The notes: a model not told the origin generated them from the letters alone. A DNA stretch of 43,488 nt from Halomonas sp. KAO (GCF_015595025.1 NZ_JADNRL010000024.1:1-43488); one strand, 5' to 3'; shown: positions 26,997 through 36,579, counted from the first letter of the stretch. Program-made: numbers and translations.

Positions 26997-27042
26997 ACCT
27001 CGATCCATCGAGACCCACGACTAAATTCAAAGCGAGGTAACT

Positions 27043-28074
27043 ATGACTCTGCGTATTGGTATCAATGGCTTCGGACGCATTGGCAGATTGACGCTGCGCA
27101 GCCTCTGGCGCTCCGTCGAATCGGGCGAGGTCGAGATCGGCTTGATCAACGATCCGGGCGGTGACGCTGCCACCTTCGCCCACCTGCTGGAGTTCGACTC
27201 GGTGCATGGCCACTGGGCACCGGGAAAGGGAATCGACGCCACCGAGGCGGACATCCTCATCGACGGTCGGCGCCTAGCTTTTACCTCCAAGGTCGCCACG
27301 GCCGACAGCGACTGGTCGGGCTGCGACGTTGTCATCGAGTGTTCGGGCAAGATCAAGACCCGCGAGAAACTGCAGGCCTACCTGGACCAGGGCGTCGGTC
27401 GGGTGGTGGTAAGCGCGCCGGTGAAGGAAGAGGGCGTGCTGAACGTGGTGATGGGGGTCAATGACGACCGCTACGATCCTGAGACACACCGCATCGTCAC
27501 CGCGGCGAGCTGCACCACCAACTGCCTGGCGCCGGTGGTCAAGGTTATCCACGAGACCTATGGCATCCGCCACGGCTCCATGACCACCGTCCACGATATC
27601 ACCAATACCCAGACCATCCTCGACGCCCCCCACAAGGACTTGCGCCGAGCCCGTGCCTGCGGCATGAGCCTGATTCCCACCACCACCGGCTCGGCCAAGG
27701 CGATCACCGCCATCTTTCCCGAGCTCGAGGGCAAGCTGAACGGCCACGCCGTGCGGGTGCCCCTGGCCAACGCCTCGCTCACCGACATGGTCTTCGAACT
27801 CGAACGCGAGGTGACGGTGGACGAGGTCAATGCTGCTCTGAAGGCCGCCGCCGAGGGCCCGCTAGCCGGCATCCTGGGCTACGAGGAGCGCCCGCTGGTC
27901 TCCATCGACTACCGTACCGATCCGCGCAGCTCGATCATCGACGCGCTTTCGACCATGGTGGTCAACGGCACCCAGCTCAAGCTCTACGCCTGGTATGACA
28001 ACGAGTGGGGCTACGCCAACCGGACCGCCGAGCTGGCGATGAAGGTGGGGAGTGAGCAGGTGGGCCATGTCTGA
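27043..28074 (+). CDS. gap: Glyceraldehyde-3-phosphate dehydrogenase of the ArsJ pathway
   Basis: GAPDH of 343 residues. NAD-binding [10 protein letters not shown] is at the N-terminus and catalytic C157 in TAASCTTNC, with [14 protein letters not shown] and [11 protein letters not shown] further on. In ars loci, GAPDH uses arsenate to form 1-arseno-3-phosphoglycerate, which ArsJ exports, after which it decays to arsenate outside. Its stop overlaps the arsJ start by eight bases, strong support for this role rather than glycolysis. AGCGAGG is seven bases upstream of ATG. Confidence 0.94.
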   Translation: MTLRIGINGFGRIGRLTLRSLWRSVESGEVEIGLINDPGGDAATFAHLLEFDSVHGHWAPGKGIDATEADILIDGRRLAFTSKVATADSDWSGCDVVIECSGKIKTREKLQAYLDQGVGRVVVSAPVKEEGVLNVVMGVNDDRYDPETHRIVTAASCTTNCLAPVVKVIHETYGIRHGSMTTVHDITNTQTILDAPHKDLRRARACGMSLIPTTTGSAKAITAIFPELEGKLNGHAVRVPLANASLTDMVFELEREVTVDEVNAALKAAAEGPLAGILGYEERPLVSIDYRTDPRSSIIDALSTMVVNGTQLKLYAWYDNEWGYANRTAELAMKVGSEQVGHV

Positions 28075-29302
28075 GGCAGGGAAGCTCGGGATCCGCTTGA
28101 AGGGGCTGCCCTTCGAGGTGCGCCAGTACCTGCTGATCACCGGCAACTACTGGGCCTTCACCCTCACCGACGGTGCCCTGCGCATGTTGGTGGTGCTCTA
28201 CTTCCATCAGTTGGGCTACTCACCGCTGGAGGTGGCGCTGCTGTTCCTCTTCTACGAGGCCTTCGGCGTAGTCACCAACCTGGTGGGGGGCTGGCTGGGG
28301 GCACGCCTGGGCCTCAACCGCACCATGAACGTGGGCCTCGGCCTGCAGATCGTCGCGCTGGTCATGCTGATGGTGCCCGCCGCGGCGCTAACCGTGCCCT
28401 GGGTGATGGCCGCCCAAGCGCTCTCGGGCATCGCCAAGGACCTCAACAAGATGAGCGCCAAGAGCGCGGTCAAGGTGCTGGTGCCCAAGGACAGCCCTAG
28501 TGCCGGCAGTGCCCTCTACCGCTGGGTAGCGATCCTCACCGGTTCCAAGAACGCGCTGAAGGGGGCCGGTTTCTTCCTCGGCGGCCTGCTGCTGACTCTG
28601 ATCGGCTTCCGCGGTGCGGTCATCGCCATGGCATTGATGCTCGTCGCGGTGTTGACGCTGTCGCTGATAAGGCTCAAGGCTGACCTGGGTCGCCAGAAGC
28701 GCAAGCCCAAGTTCACCGAGGTGTTCTCCAAGTCCCGGGCCATCAACGTGCTCTCGGCGGCGCGGCTATGCCTGTTCGCCTCCCGGGACGTGTGGTTCGT
28801 GGTGGCGTTGCCGGTGTTCCTCTACGACCAGCACGGCTGGAGCCATTGGACGGTGGGCGGCCTGCTGGCTATCTGGGTGATCGGCTATGGTGGGGTGCAG
28901 ACCCAGGCGCCGCGCCTCACCGGCCTGGTCAAGGGCGGGGCGCGGGCCGTCACCGTGTTCTGGGCGTTGGCCCTGGCCGGCTTGCCAGCGCTGCTGGCCC
29001 TGCTGCCCCTGGCCGAAGTGGGCTGGTTGGTGACGGGGCTTTTGGCCTTCGGCGTGCTCTTCGCCGTCAACTCCAGCTGGCACAGCTACCTGATCGTGCA
29101 CTATGCCCGCGCCGATGGCGTCTCCATGGACGTGGGCTTCTATTACATGGCCAACGCCATGGGCCGCCTCGCCGGCACACTACTCTCCGGTTGGGTGTAC
29201 CAGGTGTATGGCCTGGCCGCCTGTCTGTGGATCTCGGCCGCTCTGGTGGCGGCCAGCGCCCTGATGGCTCTTGCGCTGCCACAGGAGGCGTCTGGGGAAT
29301 GA
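28067..29302 (+). CDS. arsJ: ArsJ, exporter of 1-arseno-3-phosphoglycerate (MFS)
   Basis: Major facilitator superfamily transporter of 411 residues with about twelve hydrophobic segments. [36 protein letters not shown] and [18 protein letters not shown] are typical of ArsJ. Start at 28067 lies inside the gap 3' end, and its stop overlaps an ATG of the PadR fragment. Together with gap it forms an arsenate-specific export route that needs no reduction to arsenite. Confidence 0.95.
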   Translation: MSEAGKLGIRLKGLPFEVRQYLLITGNYWAFTLTDGALRMLVVLYFHQLGYSPLEVALLFLFYEAFGVVTNLVGGWLGARLGLNRTMNVGLGLQIVALVMLMVPAAALTVPWVMAAQALSGIAKDLNKMSAKSAVKVLVPKDSPSAGSALYRWVAILTGSKNALKGAGFFLGGLLLTLIGFRGAVIAMALMLVAVLTLSLIRLKADLGRQKRKPKFTEVFSKSRAINVLSAARLCLFASRDVWFVVALPVFLYDQHGWSHWTVGGLLAIWVIGYGGVQTQAPRLTGLVKGGARAVTVFWALALAGLPALLALLPLAEVGWLVTGLLAFGVLFAVNSSWHSYLIVHYARADGVSMDVGFYYMANAMGRLAGTLLSGWVYQVYGLAACLWISAALVAASALMALALPQEASGE

Positions 29303-29409
29303 TGTGGGGCTACCCGACGCTGACCTTGCCCCACGGCTATCGACTGAGCCCCAGGACCCTCTACCCCATGCTGCATTCGATGGAGCGCAAGGGGGCCTGC
29401 CCTCCGTGA
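29299..29409 (+). pseudogene. Fragment of a PadR-family regulator
   Basis: The frame reads GYPTLTLPHGYRLSPRTLYP then MLHSMERKGACPP-stop. LSPxTLYPxLHxxExxG is the wing segment of PadR regulators. The N-terminal helices are absent and the frame stops early. PadR genes are often paired with chromate transporter genes, which fits the next fragment. Confidence 0.65.
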
Positions 29410-29430
29410 TTAGTACAAGGGAAGCACACG

Positions 29431-29544
29431 ACGCAGGCTCTACCGTCGCTGTTCGCGCTGGGCGCCGCCGTGCTCAACGGTCCCCTCAACCAGGGGATCA
29501 TCCACGGCCTCAAGGTCAGTGGCGGCATTCTCGTCACCATGTAG
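29431..29544 (+). pseudogene. Probable ChrA (chromate transporter) fragment
   Basis: Thirty-seven codons ending in a stop: SLFALGAAVLNGPLNQGIIH then GLKVSGGILVTM. The QGIIHGLKV core resembles the QGxxHGLKxVAVA helix of ChrA proteins. With the PadR scrap before it, this looks like a deleted padR-chrA pair. The similarity is short, so the call is tentative. Confidence 0.45.
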
Positions 29545-29613
29545 CTGGCATCGTCCTCAATGCCAAACAGGCACTATCCCGATAAACATACTTGCCACGA
29601 AAACGCCCAAGAT

Positions 29614-30915
29614 ATGACGCACTTTTCTGACAACATTCTCCACCTGCCGGAATACCACGTCCTGGGCACCAAGGTGGAAGAGCATGATCTCCACTACCAG
29701 ATCGAAGCTCCTGAGCCTCTAGCTTGCGAGGAATGCGGCGTTGAGAATGAGTTTGTCAGGTTCGGCAAGCGCGATGTGGCCTATCGTGACCTACCCATCC
29801 ACGGCAAGCGGGTCACCCTCTGGGTGGTCCGTCGCCGGTACACATGTCGAGCCTGCGGAAAGACATTCCGTCCGACGCTCCCCGAGATGGTGGACACTCA
29901 TCGCATGACGCGGAGGCTTTACAGCCATGTTGAAAAGGAGGCCTTCAACCACCCCTACGCCTATGTAGCCGATACCACGGGCCTCGATGAGAAGACCATA
30001 CGCGAAATCTTCAAGAAAAAGGCTGAGTTCCTGGCGATTTGGCACCGCTTCGAGACTCCTCGTTGCCTGGGCATCGACGAGCTGTACCTGAATCGCCGCT
30101 ACCGCTGCATCCTGACCAACTTGGAGGAGCGTACTCTGTTAGACCTGCTGCCCGGTCGTCAGCAGGACGCGGTGACGAAGCGGCTCATGAGCATGACTGA
30201 GCGCGACAAGGTCGAGATCGTCAGCATGGACATGTGGAAGCCCTACCGCCGTGCCGTTCAGGCGGTGCTGCCACAGGCCCGCATTGTGGTCGATAAGTTC
30301 CATGTGGTGCGTATGGCCAACGAAGCCCTGGAGAAGGTCCGCAAGGGGCTCAGGAAGGAGTTGACGGCCAACCAGCGACGAACCCTTAAGGGCGACCGGA
30401 AGATCCTGCTGAAGCGGGCTCACGACGTCTCAGACCGCGAGCGTCTCATCATGGAAACCTGGACAGGGGCCTTCCCCCAGCTCCTGGCAGCCTATGAGCA
30501 CAAGGAGCGGTTCTACCACATCTGGGACTGTGCCACCCGGCGGGATGCTGAGAAGTCGTTCGCTGCCTGGATTGACGGCATCCCGCAGGGGCAGAAGGAG
30601 GTATGGAAGGATCTCGTCAGCGCTGTCAGTGGCTGGCGTGAGGAGATGCTGACCTACTTCGAGACCGACATCCCGATCACCAATGCCTTCACGGAGTCGA
30701 TCAACCGGCTGGCCAAGGACAAGAACCGCGATGGCCGGGGTTACTCATTCGAGGTCATGCGGGCCCGGATGCTCTACACCGCCAAGCACAAGAAGAAGGC
30801 GCCGCGGACCAAGGAGTCTCCGTTCCTGGGCAAGGCCACCATGACCTACAGCATGGGTCTCCCCGAGGCCGAGAAGAACTACGGCGTCGATCTATCAACC
30901 TTCTGGGAGGATTAA
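29614..30915 (+). CDS. tnpA: ISL3-family transposase
   Basis: DDE transposase of about 433 residues. An N-terminal zinc-binding region has CEECGVENEF and CRACGKTF; the catalytic domain shows CLGIDELYLNRRYRC, IVSMDMWKPYRRAV and DKFHVVRMANEALEK; the C-terminal part has NAFTESINRLAKDKNRDGRG. These are typical of ISL3. The start is uncertain: ATG 29614 gives the usual N-terminus (NILHLPEYHVL), ATG 29560 is in frame. It ends 48 bases inside the right terminus of the ars transposon and appears intact, so the element may be mobile. Confidence 0.93.
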   Translation: MTHFSDNILHLPEYHVLGTKVEEHDLHYQIEAPEPLACEECGVENEFVRFGKRDVAYRDLPIHGKRVTLWVVRRRYTCRACGKTFRPTLPEMVDTHRMTRRLYSHVEKEAFNHPYAYVADTTGLDEKTIREIFKKKAEFLAIWHRFETPRCLGIDELYLNRRYRCILTNLEERTLLDLLPGRQQDAVTKRLMSMTERDKVEIVSMDMWKPYRRAVQAVLPQARIVVDKFHVVRMANEALEKVRKGLRKELTANQRRTLKGDRKILLKRAHDVSDRERLIMETWTGAFPQLLAAYEHKERFYHIWDCATRRDAEKSFAAWIDGIPQGQKEVWKDLVSAVSGWREEMLTYFETDIPITNAFTESINRLAKDKNRDGRGYSFEVMRARMLYTAKHKKKAPRTKESPFLGKATMTYSMGLPEAEKNYGVDLSTFWED

Positions 30916-30940
30916 GGTTTTGGTGGGTCAAAGGGGATCA

Positions 30941-31576
30941 TCAACCACTTAATCCGGATACCCCCCAGAAATTGAAGCCAGCGAACCGCGGAACTTTCGG
31001 TAGATAGCCCGTCTCCATTCGCTGGATACGGAAGCCAGCGTGCTCGATGAGCTCGGGGATGGCACGGTTGAGATGGCAGCCCCCCGCCACCTTGCGCCAC
31101 AGGGGGTTGACGCGATCCTGCCACTGGCGCACGGCCTCATCAGGTGCCGTGCCGTGTTCGCAGAACAGCAGTTGGCCACCCGGCTTGAGCACGCGACGCA
31201 TCTGCTCCAGCGCCCGGTGCCAGTCCGGAATCGTGCAAAGGGTGTAGGTGAGCACCACGGTATCGACACTGTTGTCGTCGAGAGGAACCTCCTCGCCCGG
31301 CAGGTCCAGCCAGCGCACCTCGAACGGTGCGCCGATGACGTTGTGGCGGGCCTTGCGTCGCATGCCTTCGGAAGGCTCGAGCCCCCAGACCAGCTCGACC
31401 CGGTCCGGATCGTAGTGGGGAATATTGAGCCCGGACCCCATACCCACCTCCAGAACACGGCCCCGGGCTTGCGGCACCACGGCCGCCCGCTGACGATCGA
31501 CCACCGTGTTGCCACACGCCAGGTGGAGGAAATGCGGCAGAACACGATTCTCGTAGAAGGACATCTGTATCGTCAT
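30941..31576 (-). CDS. Class I SAM-dependent methyltransferase, C-terminus altered by transposon
   Basis: Methyltransferase of the Methyltransf_11/UbiE-like group, 211 residues. SAM motif I is VLEVGMGSGLNIPHY; motif II region VDTVVLTYTLCTIP; then LKPGGQLLFCEHG. It lacks the Cys set of ArsM. It is the last gene of the copper run, 55 bases after the multicopper oxidase. The final residues VSGLSG are encoded by the ars transposon; without it the protein would end [10 protein letters not shown]. Relatives are common in copper islands and may modify lipids or quinones; substrate unknown. ATG 31564 is an alternative start. Confidence 0.85.
   Translation of the reverse strand: MTIQMSFYENRVLPHFLHLACGNTVVDRQRAAVVPQARGRVLEVGMGSGLNIPHYDPDRVELVWGLEPSEGMRRKARHNVIGAPFEVRWLDLPGEEVPLDDNSVDTVVLTYTLCTIPDWHRALEQMRRVLKPGGQLLFCEHGTAPDEAVRQWQDRVNPLWRKVAGGCHLNRAIPELIEHAGFRIQRMETGYLPKVPRFAGFNFWGVSGLSG
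30944..30963 (-). repeat. Right terminal inverted repeat of the ars transposon
   Basis: Reads inward on minus as GGGTATCCGGATTAAGTGGT, identical to 21093-21112 on plus. It continues TGATGATCCC, where the left end has GTATCAGGCC. Confidence 0.88.
30964..30971. repeat. 8-bp target-site duplication, right copy
   Basis: CCCAGAAA, identical to 21085-21092. It is followed by TTGAAG; the uninterrupted CCCAGAAATTGAAG occurs at 15895-15908. Confidence 0.9.
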
Positions 31577-31631
31577 CCCGTGTGGTTGCCAGGTGATCGA
31601 AATACGGTGTGATCGAAACCAGACCGGTTCG

Positions 31632-33284
31632 TTATGCCACCACCTTGAAGTAGCGCATCATACCGGCATCCTCATGCTCCATGTTGTGGCAGTGGTACAT
31701 GTAGAACCCCTCGAAGTCCTTGAAGGTCAGAGCGATGCGCACCCGTTCCTCTGGGAACACCAGCACCGTGTCATGCAATCCCGCGTCGATGATCCCATCG
31801 TGCAGGTCCGTCTTGCCGCCCGCCGATATCCGCTCCTGAACCAGGAATTGCAGTCCATGAACGTGCATGGGGTGCGGCATCATGGTGTTGTTGACGAACT
31901 CCCAGATCTCCGTCTGCGCCAGCCGGACGATCTCGTCATCTGCCACCGTCGCGCCCTCCATCTGCCGGCCGTTGATCGTGAACCCCTGCATCATGCGCAT
32001 GCCCAGCTCGAAGCGGCGTACTGGCGTATCGGCCTGAACCGGGGAGGCCGGCAGGTCTTGAGCCAAGCGTTCCGGCAGGGTTTCCGCATCGTTCGCCCGT
32101 GCGACGACGGCGAAGGTAACTAGCGAGAGCCGCTCGCTTCCCATCATGTCGCGCATCATGCCTCGATCCATCATCTCGCCCATTCGATCACCCATCATCC
32201 CTCGATCCATCATGCCGCCCATTCGATCGCCCATCATGCCCCGGTCCATCATGTCGCCCATTCGCTCGCCCATCATGCCGAGTTGGTACTCCTCGCTCAC
32301 CAGCTGTACGGACTCTCCCGGCTCGGTGTCGCCAAAATCGACCCACAGATCGATCCGTTGGGCCGGCGCCAGTGTGACCGAGCGGCGCCGCTCGGGCTTG
32401 GCGAGCAGGCCACCGTCGGTGCCGATGACGGTCACCGCCCGGCCATCGCTCCAGGCCAGCTTGTAGATGCGCGAGTTGGAGCCGTTGAGCAGGCGCAATC
32501 GATATGGCTGCGTGGACACCTCGCGTCGCGCGTCCGGGTGGCCGTTCACCAGTACCCGCTCCCCGCGAAAGCCCTGCATGCGGGTCATCATCGCCCCCAT
32601 GCCACCATCGTCGATGTACTGAAGCTCATTGCCATTGCTAAAGGTGCGATCCTGCAGGATGAGGACCAGTTCCCGCTCTCCGTCGGGGAGCTCCAAGGCA
32701 CGCTCGGCGTCGTCGTTGATGATCAGTGGACCGGCAAGGCCGGCGTAACTCTGAAAGCCGACCCGGCCACCGTTGGGGCCGTGAGGATGGGGGTGGTACC
32801 AGTACAGACCGGCGCGATCCACGACATCGAAGGCGAGCGTCGTGCTCGTCGCCGGAGCGATCGGCAGGCGCGGCTGACCGTCCATTTCTGGCGGCACGTG
32901 CAGCCCATGCCAGTGCACGGTGGTGTCTTCGGGGAGATCGTTGTCGATGCGTACCCGCAAGCGCTGACCACGACGCAGGCGAATCAATGGCCCCGTATAA
33001 CTCTCACCCACGGGCGTCAGGGTATCTTCAGGCCCGACGATTCGCTCGGCCGTGTAGCGCCAGACGTCGCTGGGCGCACCGGGCAGGATAGCCACCTTGT
33101 CCGGGTGGGCTCGCACACGCAGGTCGACGTCGAAGGGCCCCTCCATGGCCGTCGACGCGGACGCCGCCCGCAGAGCGGGGCGATATCCCCCGAGCCATAC
33201 CCCGGCCCCCACCAGGGTCGACAACGCCGCCACACCGCCGATGCGGCGCAATACGCTACGTCGCTGCAGGTCGACATAAGCCAT
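31632..33284 (-). CDS. CueO/CopA-type multicopper oxidase with methionine-rich repeats
   Basis: Periplasmic three-domain multicopper oxidase, 550 residues, that oxidises Cu(I) to less toxic Cu(II). Probable Tat signal QRRSVLRRIGG. Copper motifs: TVHWHGLHVP, YWYHPHPHGP, HPMHVHGLQF and MYHCHNMEHEDAGMM. A Met-rich insert in domain 3 consists of three copies of 13 residues (MMGDRMGxMMDRG), probably binding Cu(I) as in CueO. It is 38 bases downstream of the YHS-type copA and upstream of the methyltransferase, so the ATPase exports Cu(I) to the periplasm where this enzyme detoxifies it. Confidence 0.94.
   Translation of the reverse strand: MAYVDLQRRSVLRRIGGVAALSTLVGAGVWLGGYRPALRAASASTAMEGPFDVDLRVRAHPDKVAILPGAPSDVWRYTAERIVGPEDTLTPVGESYTGPLIRLRRGQRLRVRIDNDLPEDTTVHWHGLHVPPEMDGQPRLPIAPATSTTLAFDVVDRAGLYWYHPHPHGPNGGRVGFQSYAGLAGPLIINDDAERALELPDGERELVLILQDRTFSNGNELQYIDDGGMGAMMTRMQGFRGERVLVNGHPDARREVSTQPYRLRLLNGSNSRIYKLAWSDGRAVTVIGTDGGLLAKPERRRSVTLAPAQRIDLWVDFGDTEPGESVQLVSEEYQLGMMGERMGDMMDRGMMGDRMGGMMDRGMMGDRMGEMMDRGMMRDMMGSERLSLVTFAVVARANDAETLPERLAQDLPASPVQADTPVRRFELGMRMMQGFTINGRQMEGATVADDEIVRLAQTEIWEFVNNTMMPHPMHVHGLQFLVQERISAGGKTDLHDGIIDAGLHDTVLVFPEERVRIALTFKDFEGFYMYHCHNMEHEDAGMMRYFKVVA
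32161..32277 (-). repeat. Three 39-bp in-frame tandem repeats (Met-rich)
   Basis: Units at 32161-32199, 32200-32238 and 32239-32277 encode MMGDRMGEMMDRG and close variants. A partial unit follows at the lower-coordinate side (MMRDMMG). Repeat number may vary between strains. Confidence 0.9.
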
Positions 33285-33322
33285 GATGCTCCCCCTCTTC
33301 TATGGTTGTCGGCGGCCCCGGC

Positions 33323-35722
33323 TCATAGCTTGGCGGCGCGTAGCCTCAGTGCGTTGGCGATGACCGAGACCGAGCTCAGGCTCATCGCGGCGGCGGCGTA
33401 GATGGGACTGAGCAGCCAGCCGGTGAACGGAAACAGCACCCCGGCGGCCAGAGGCACCCCCAGGCTGTTGTAGACGAAGGCGAAAAACAGGTTCTGGCGG
33501 ATATTGCGCATCACCCGGCGACTGAGATGGCGGGAGCGAACAATGCCGGAGAGATCCCCTCTCACCAGGGTCACCCCCGCGCTCTGGATGGCGACATCGG
33601 TCCCCGTGCCCATGGCGATACCGACGTCAGCCTCGGCCAGGGCGGGGGCGTCATTGACGCCGTCGCCGGCCATGGCGACCACGCGCCCGGCCTCGCGATG
33701 CTCGCGCACGATACGCCCCTTATCTTCCGGCAGTACGTCCGCTTCAATTTCGTCGATACCAAGTTGGCGCGCCACGGCTTCGGCGGTGGTACGGTTGTCG
33801 CCGGTGAGCATAACCAGGCGCAGGCCATCCTCTTTGAGCGTCCGGATCGCCTGTGCGGTGGTTTCCTTGATCGGGTCCGCGACACCGATGAGTCCCATGA
33901 CCTGATCATCGGCCACCAGGAACATCACGGTTTGCCCTTCGGCTTGCAGCGTCTCGGCACGCTGCGTCCATTCCCGCGCCTCCACACCACGTGTTTCGAG
34001 CAGCCGGGCATTGCCAAGCGCAAGCTCGCGTCCTTCGACCCGACCGGTGACCCCCATGCCGGTCACCGCCTCGAAATCGCTGGCATCGCTCAGCTCGACA
34101 TGATGCTCTTGCGCAGCACTGACAATGGCCTCGGCCAACGGATGTTCGCTGCCTCGCTCGAGGCTGCCGGCAAGTTGCAGCAACTGCGTTTCATCGCTGC
34201 CGGAAACGGGCTCGAGGGATACGACCCGGGGTTTACCCTCGGTGAGGGTGCCGGTCTTGTCGACGACCAGGGTGTCGACTTTCTCGAAACGTTCCAGTGC
34301 CTCGGCATTCTTGATCAACACGCCCGCCCGGGCCCCGCGACCGACCCCAACCTGGATCGACATCGGCGTCGCCAAGCCGAGCGCACAGGGACACGCGATG
34401 ATCAGCACCGATACCGCGGCGATCACCGCGTAGGCCATCGCCGGCGGTGGCCCCCAGATCCCCCAGGCAATAAATGCCAGGATCGCCACGGTAACCACCG
34501 CGGGGACGAAATAGCCGGCGACCACGTCGGCAAGCCGCTGCACGGGCGGCTGCGAACGCTGCGCTTCGGCCACCATCTCCGCGATCTTCGAAAGCACCGT
34601 GTCCTCGCCGACCTTGTCGGCGCGCATGACGAAGCTGCCCTGACCATTCACGGTGCCGCCGATGACCGTGTCGCCCTCGCGCTTCTCGACGGGAAGGGAC
34701 TCCCCGGTCACCATCGACTCGTCCAGCGTGCTGTGGCCCTCGAGCACCTCGCCATCGACCGGCACCTTGTCACCGGGGCGTACCCGTAGACGGTCACCGG
34801 TACACAGCTCGTCGAGCGAGACCTCCTCGTCATTGCCCTCGGCATCGATGCGTCGTGCGGTCGGCGGCGCGAGATCGAGGATCGCGCGCAGCGCACTGCC
34901 GGTCTTCTCGCGGGCGCGGGCCTCGATCACTTGACCGAGCAGGATCAGCACGACGATCACCGCCGCCGCCTCGAAATACACGCCGACCGAGCCATCGGCG
35001 TCACGGAAAGTGGCCGGGAAGACCGCCGGGGCGAGCGTGGCGACGACACTGTAGCCATAGGCCGCCCCCACACCGAGGGCGATCAGCGTGAACATGTTGA
35101 GGTTGCGGGAGACGAGAGACCTCCAGCCACGCAGGAAGAATGGCCATCCGGCCCATAGCACCACGGGCGTAGCAAAGATCAGTTCGATCCAGTGCCCGCC
35201 GCCGGCGGGCAGCACCTCGTCCAACCCAGGGCCGATGCCGGGCAGCATACTGCCCATGGCGACGAACAGTACCGGCAGCGTCAGCAGGCCGCCCACCCAG
35301 AAACGTCGGAACATGTCGAGGAACTCGGCGCTGCGTTCCTCTCCGGAAACGCGGGTGGGCTCGAGTGCCATGCCACACTTGGGGCAGTCGCCGGGCTCAT
35401 CCTGCCGCACCTCCGGATGCATGGGGCAGGTATACTGGACCCTCGACGGTGGTTGCGGCTTGACGGGTTCCAGCGCCATGCCGCACTTGGGACACTCCCC
35501 CGGCTCGTCGCTCTCCACGCCAGAACACATGGGGCAGAAATAATTGGCCTTGCCACTGGGCTTCGACGCAGCCGCCGAGGTGGCGGCAAGCACGACGCCC
35601 GGATCCCCGCGAAAGTGCTCGGCGCACTGCTTGCTACAGAAATGGTAACGCTCACCGCGATGCTCGACGCTCTCCGTCGAGGCGGGATCGACGCTCATGC
35701 CACAAACGGGGTCTTTTTCCAT
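33323..35722 (-). CDS. copA: Copper-translocating P-type ATPase with YHS and two heavy-metal-binding domains
   Basis: Cu+/Ag+ exporting P1B-1 ATPase, 799 residues. In place of HMA domains the N-terminus has a YHS domain ([11 protein letters not shown]...[11 protein letters not shown]) and two HMBD motifs (YFCPMCSG...[10 protein letters not shown] and YTCPMHPEV...[10 protein letters not shown]). The core has CPC in [23 protein letters not shown] and [13 protein letters not shown]. Start at 35722 has GGAGGG six bases upstream. It stands between ccdA (100 bases upstream) and the multicopper oxidase. A second, HMA-type CopA at 38007 makes two copper ATPases with different metal-input domains. Confidence 0.95.
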   Translation of the reverse strand: MEKDPVCGMSVDPASTESVEHRGERYHFCSKQCAEHFRGDPGVVLAATSAAASKPSGKANYFCPMCSGVESDEPGECPKCGMALEPVKPQPPSRVQYTCPMHPEVRQDEPGDCPKCGMALEPTRVSGEERSAEFLDMFRRFWVGGLLTLPVLFVAMGSMLPGIGPGLDEVLPAGGGHWIELIFATPVVLWAGWPFFLRGWRSLVSRNLNMFTLIALGVGAAYGYSVVATLAPAVFPATFRDADGSVGVYFEAAAVIVVLILLGQVIEARAREKTGSALRAILDLAPPTARRIDAEGNDEEVSLDELCTGDRLRVRPGDKVPVDGEVLEGHSTLDESMVTGESLPVEKREGDTVIGGTVNGQGSFVMRADKVGEDTVLSKIAEMVAEAQRSQPPVQRLADVVAGYFVPAVVTVAILAFIAWGIWGPPPAMAYAVIAAVSVLIIACPCALGLATPMSIQVGVGRGARAGVLIKNAEALERFEKVDTLVVDKTGTLTEGKPRVVSLEPVSGSDETQLLQLAGSLERGSEHPLAEAIVSAAQEHHVELSDASDFEAVTGMGVTGRVEGRELALGNARLLETRGVEAREWTQRAETLQAEGQTVMFLVADDQVMGLIGVADPIKETTAQAIRTLKEDGLRLVMLTGDNRTTAEAVARQLGIDEIEADVLPEDKGRIVREHREAGRVVAMAGDGVNDAPALAEADVGIAMGTGTDVAIQSAGVTLVRGDLSGIVRSRHLSRRVMRNIRQNLFFAFVYNSLGVPLAAGVLFPFTGWLLSPIYAAAAMSLSSVSVIANALRLRAAKL

Positions 35723-35822
35723 GACGAACCCTCCATTGTACAAAAGGTTCCTGTTGCGTGGTCGGTGGCCTTTCTCCTCGCTGATATGAACAGGTTACAC
35801 CTTGCCACCGCCGCCGACCCGA

Positions 35823-36545
35823 CTACCCCAGTGTCGCCAGCGAGGGAAACCAGTCGACCATGATGCTGGAAAGCCGCGTCATGGTGCCCGAGACGATGGC
35901 GATGCCCATCAGGATCACGATCGTGCCGGCAACTGGGCGAGCATAGGCGCTCCACCTACCCAGACTTTGCCGATGCAGGGCGAATCGATTGATCAGCAGG
36001 GTGCTGGCGAGAAAAGGCAGCGCCAGGCCCGCCGAGTAGGCGCTGAGATAGAGCATGCCGGCCTGGGCACTGGCGGCGCTGGAGGTGGCCATCAGGATGG
36101 CGCCCAGGATGGGGCCGATACAGGGCGTCCAGCCGATGGCGAAGGAGACCCCGAACACCGTCGCCGACAGCGGGGAGCCACCCTGGACCTTCGGTGTGAA
36201 CTGAAGGGTGCGCTGGAACAGCGGCAACCGGAACACACCGGTCATGAACAGGCCCAGCACGATCACCGCCGAGCCGGCGACCCAGTTGAATTCCTGGCGA
36301 TACCCCCGCATCAGCTGGCCGATACCACTGGCGCCGAGTCCCAACAGGATGAACACGATGCTGAAGCCGAAGACGAAGAAGGCACTGAGGATCAATGCCT
36401 CCAGGCGTCTATCGGCCTTGCCGGCACTCCCGCCCGTGACCACCGACAGGTAGGCCGGCAACAGCGGCAAGGTGCAGGGCGAGAAGAAGGAGACCAACCC
36501 GCCGGCGAAGGCACCGATCAGACCGATAGAAGAGAGAGATTCCAA
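35823..36545 (-). CDS. ccdA: CcdA/DsbD-type membrane thiol-electron transporter
   Basis: Inner-membrane protein that carries reducing power from cytosolic thioredoxin to periplasmic thiols, about 240 residues with six hydrophobic helices. The redox Cys lie in SFFSPCTLPLLPAYL and GWTPCIGPILGA. The usual family N-terminus suggests TTG at 36545 (ESLSSIGLIGAF), with AGGAAG upstream; ATG at 36614 would add 23 untypical residues and lie across a hairpin. First gene of the ccdA-copA-oxidase-methyltransferase run. It could keep periplasmic Cys reduced under copper stress, serving the DsbG-like protein on the other side. Confidence 0.87.
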   Translation of the reverse strand: MESLSSIGLIGAFAGGLVSFFSPCTLPLLPAYLSVVTGGSAGKADRRLEALILSAFFVFGFSIVFILLGLGASGIGQLMRGYRQEFNWVAGSAVIVLGLFMTGVFRLPLFQRTLQFTPKVQGGSPLSATVFGVSFAIGWTPCIGPILGAILMATSSAASAQAGMLYLSAYSAGLALPFLASTLLINRFALHRQSLGRWSAYARPVAGTIVILMGIAIVSGTMTRLSSIMVDWFPSLATLG

Positions 36546-36579
36546 GGCGTTACGCTTCCTGGGGGGCAAGGTGCTGGGC

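Larger units (their letters stand above)
21093..30963. mobile_element. ISL3-family transposon carrying arsenic resistance genes (9,871 bp)
   Basis: Both ends read inward as GGGTATCCGGATTAAGTGGT (21093-21112 on plus, 30963-30944 on minus), a perfect 20-bp terminal repeat. The flanks are an exact 8-bp duplication, CCCAGAAA. One ISL3-type transposase (29614-30915) sits at the right end. Cargo: thioredoxin-like protein, ArsP-like permease, frameshifted ECF sigma gene, thiolase tail, CC/Se protein, acr3, arsH, arsC, arsR, phosphatase-like gene, gap, arsJ and PadR/ChrA debris. The element splits what was a merR-methyltransferase junction. The perfect ends and duplication suggest a recent single insertion event. 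Novelty relative to catalogued elements cannot be judged from here. Confidence 0.88.

Noticed and set aside
30941..31576. Calling the methyltransferase an ArsM arsenite methyltransferase
   Set aside because: It lacks the conserved ArsM Cys pattern and belonged to the copper-side operon before the ars transposon inserted beside it.
32161..32277. Possible CRISPR-like direct repeats
   Set aside because: The 39-bp units are contiguous, without spacers, and lie in frame in the oxidase gene as Met-rich coding repeats.
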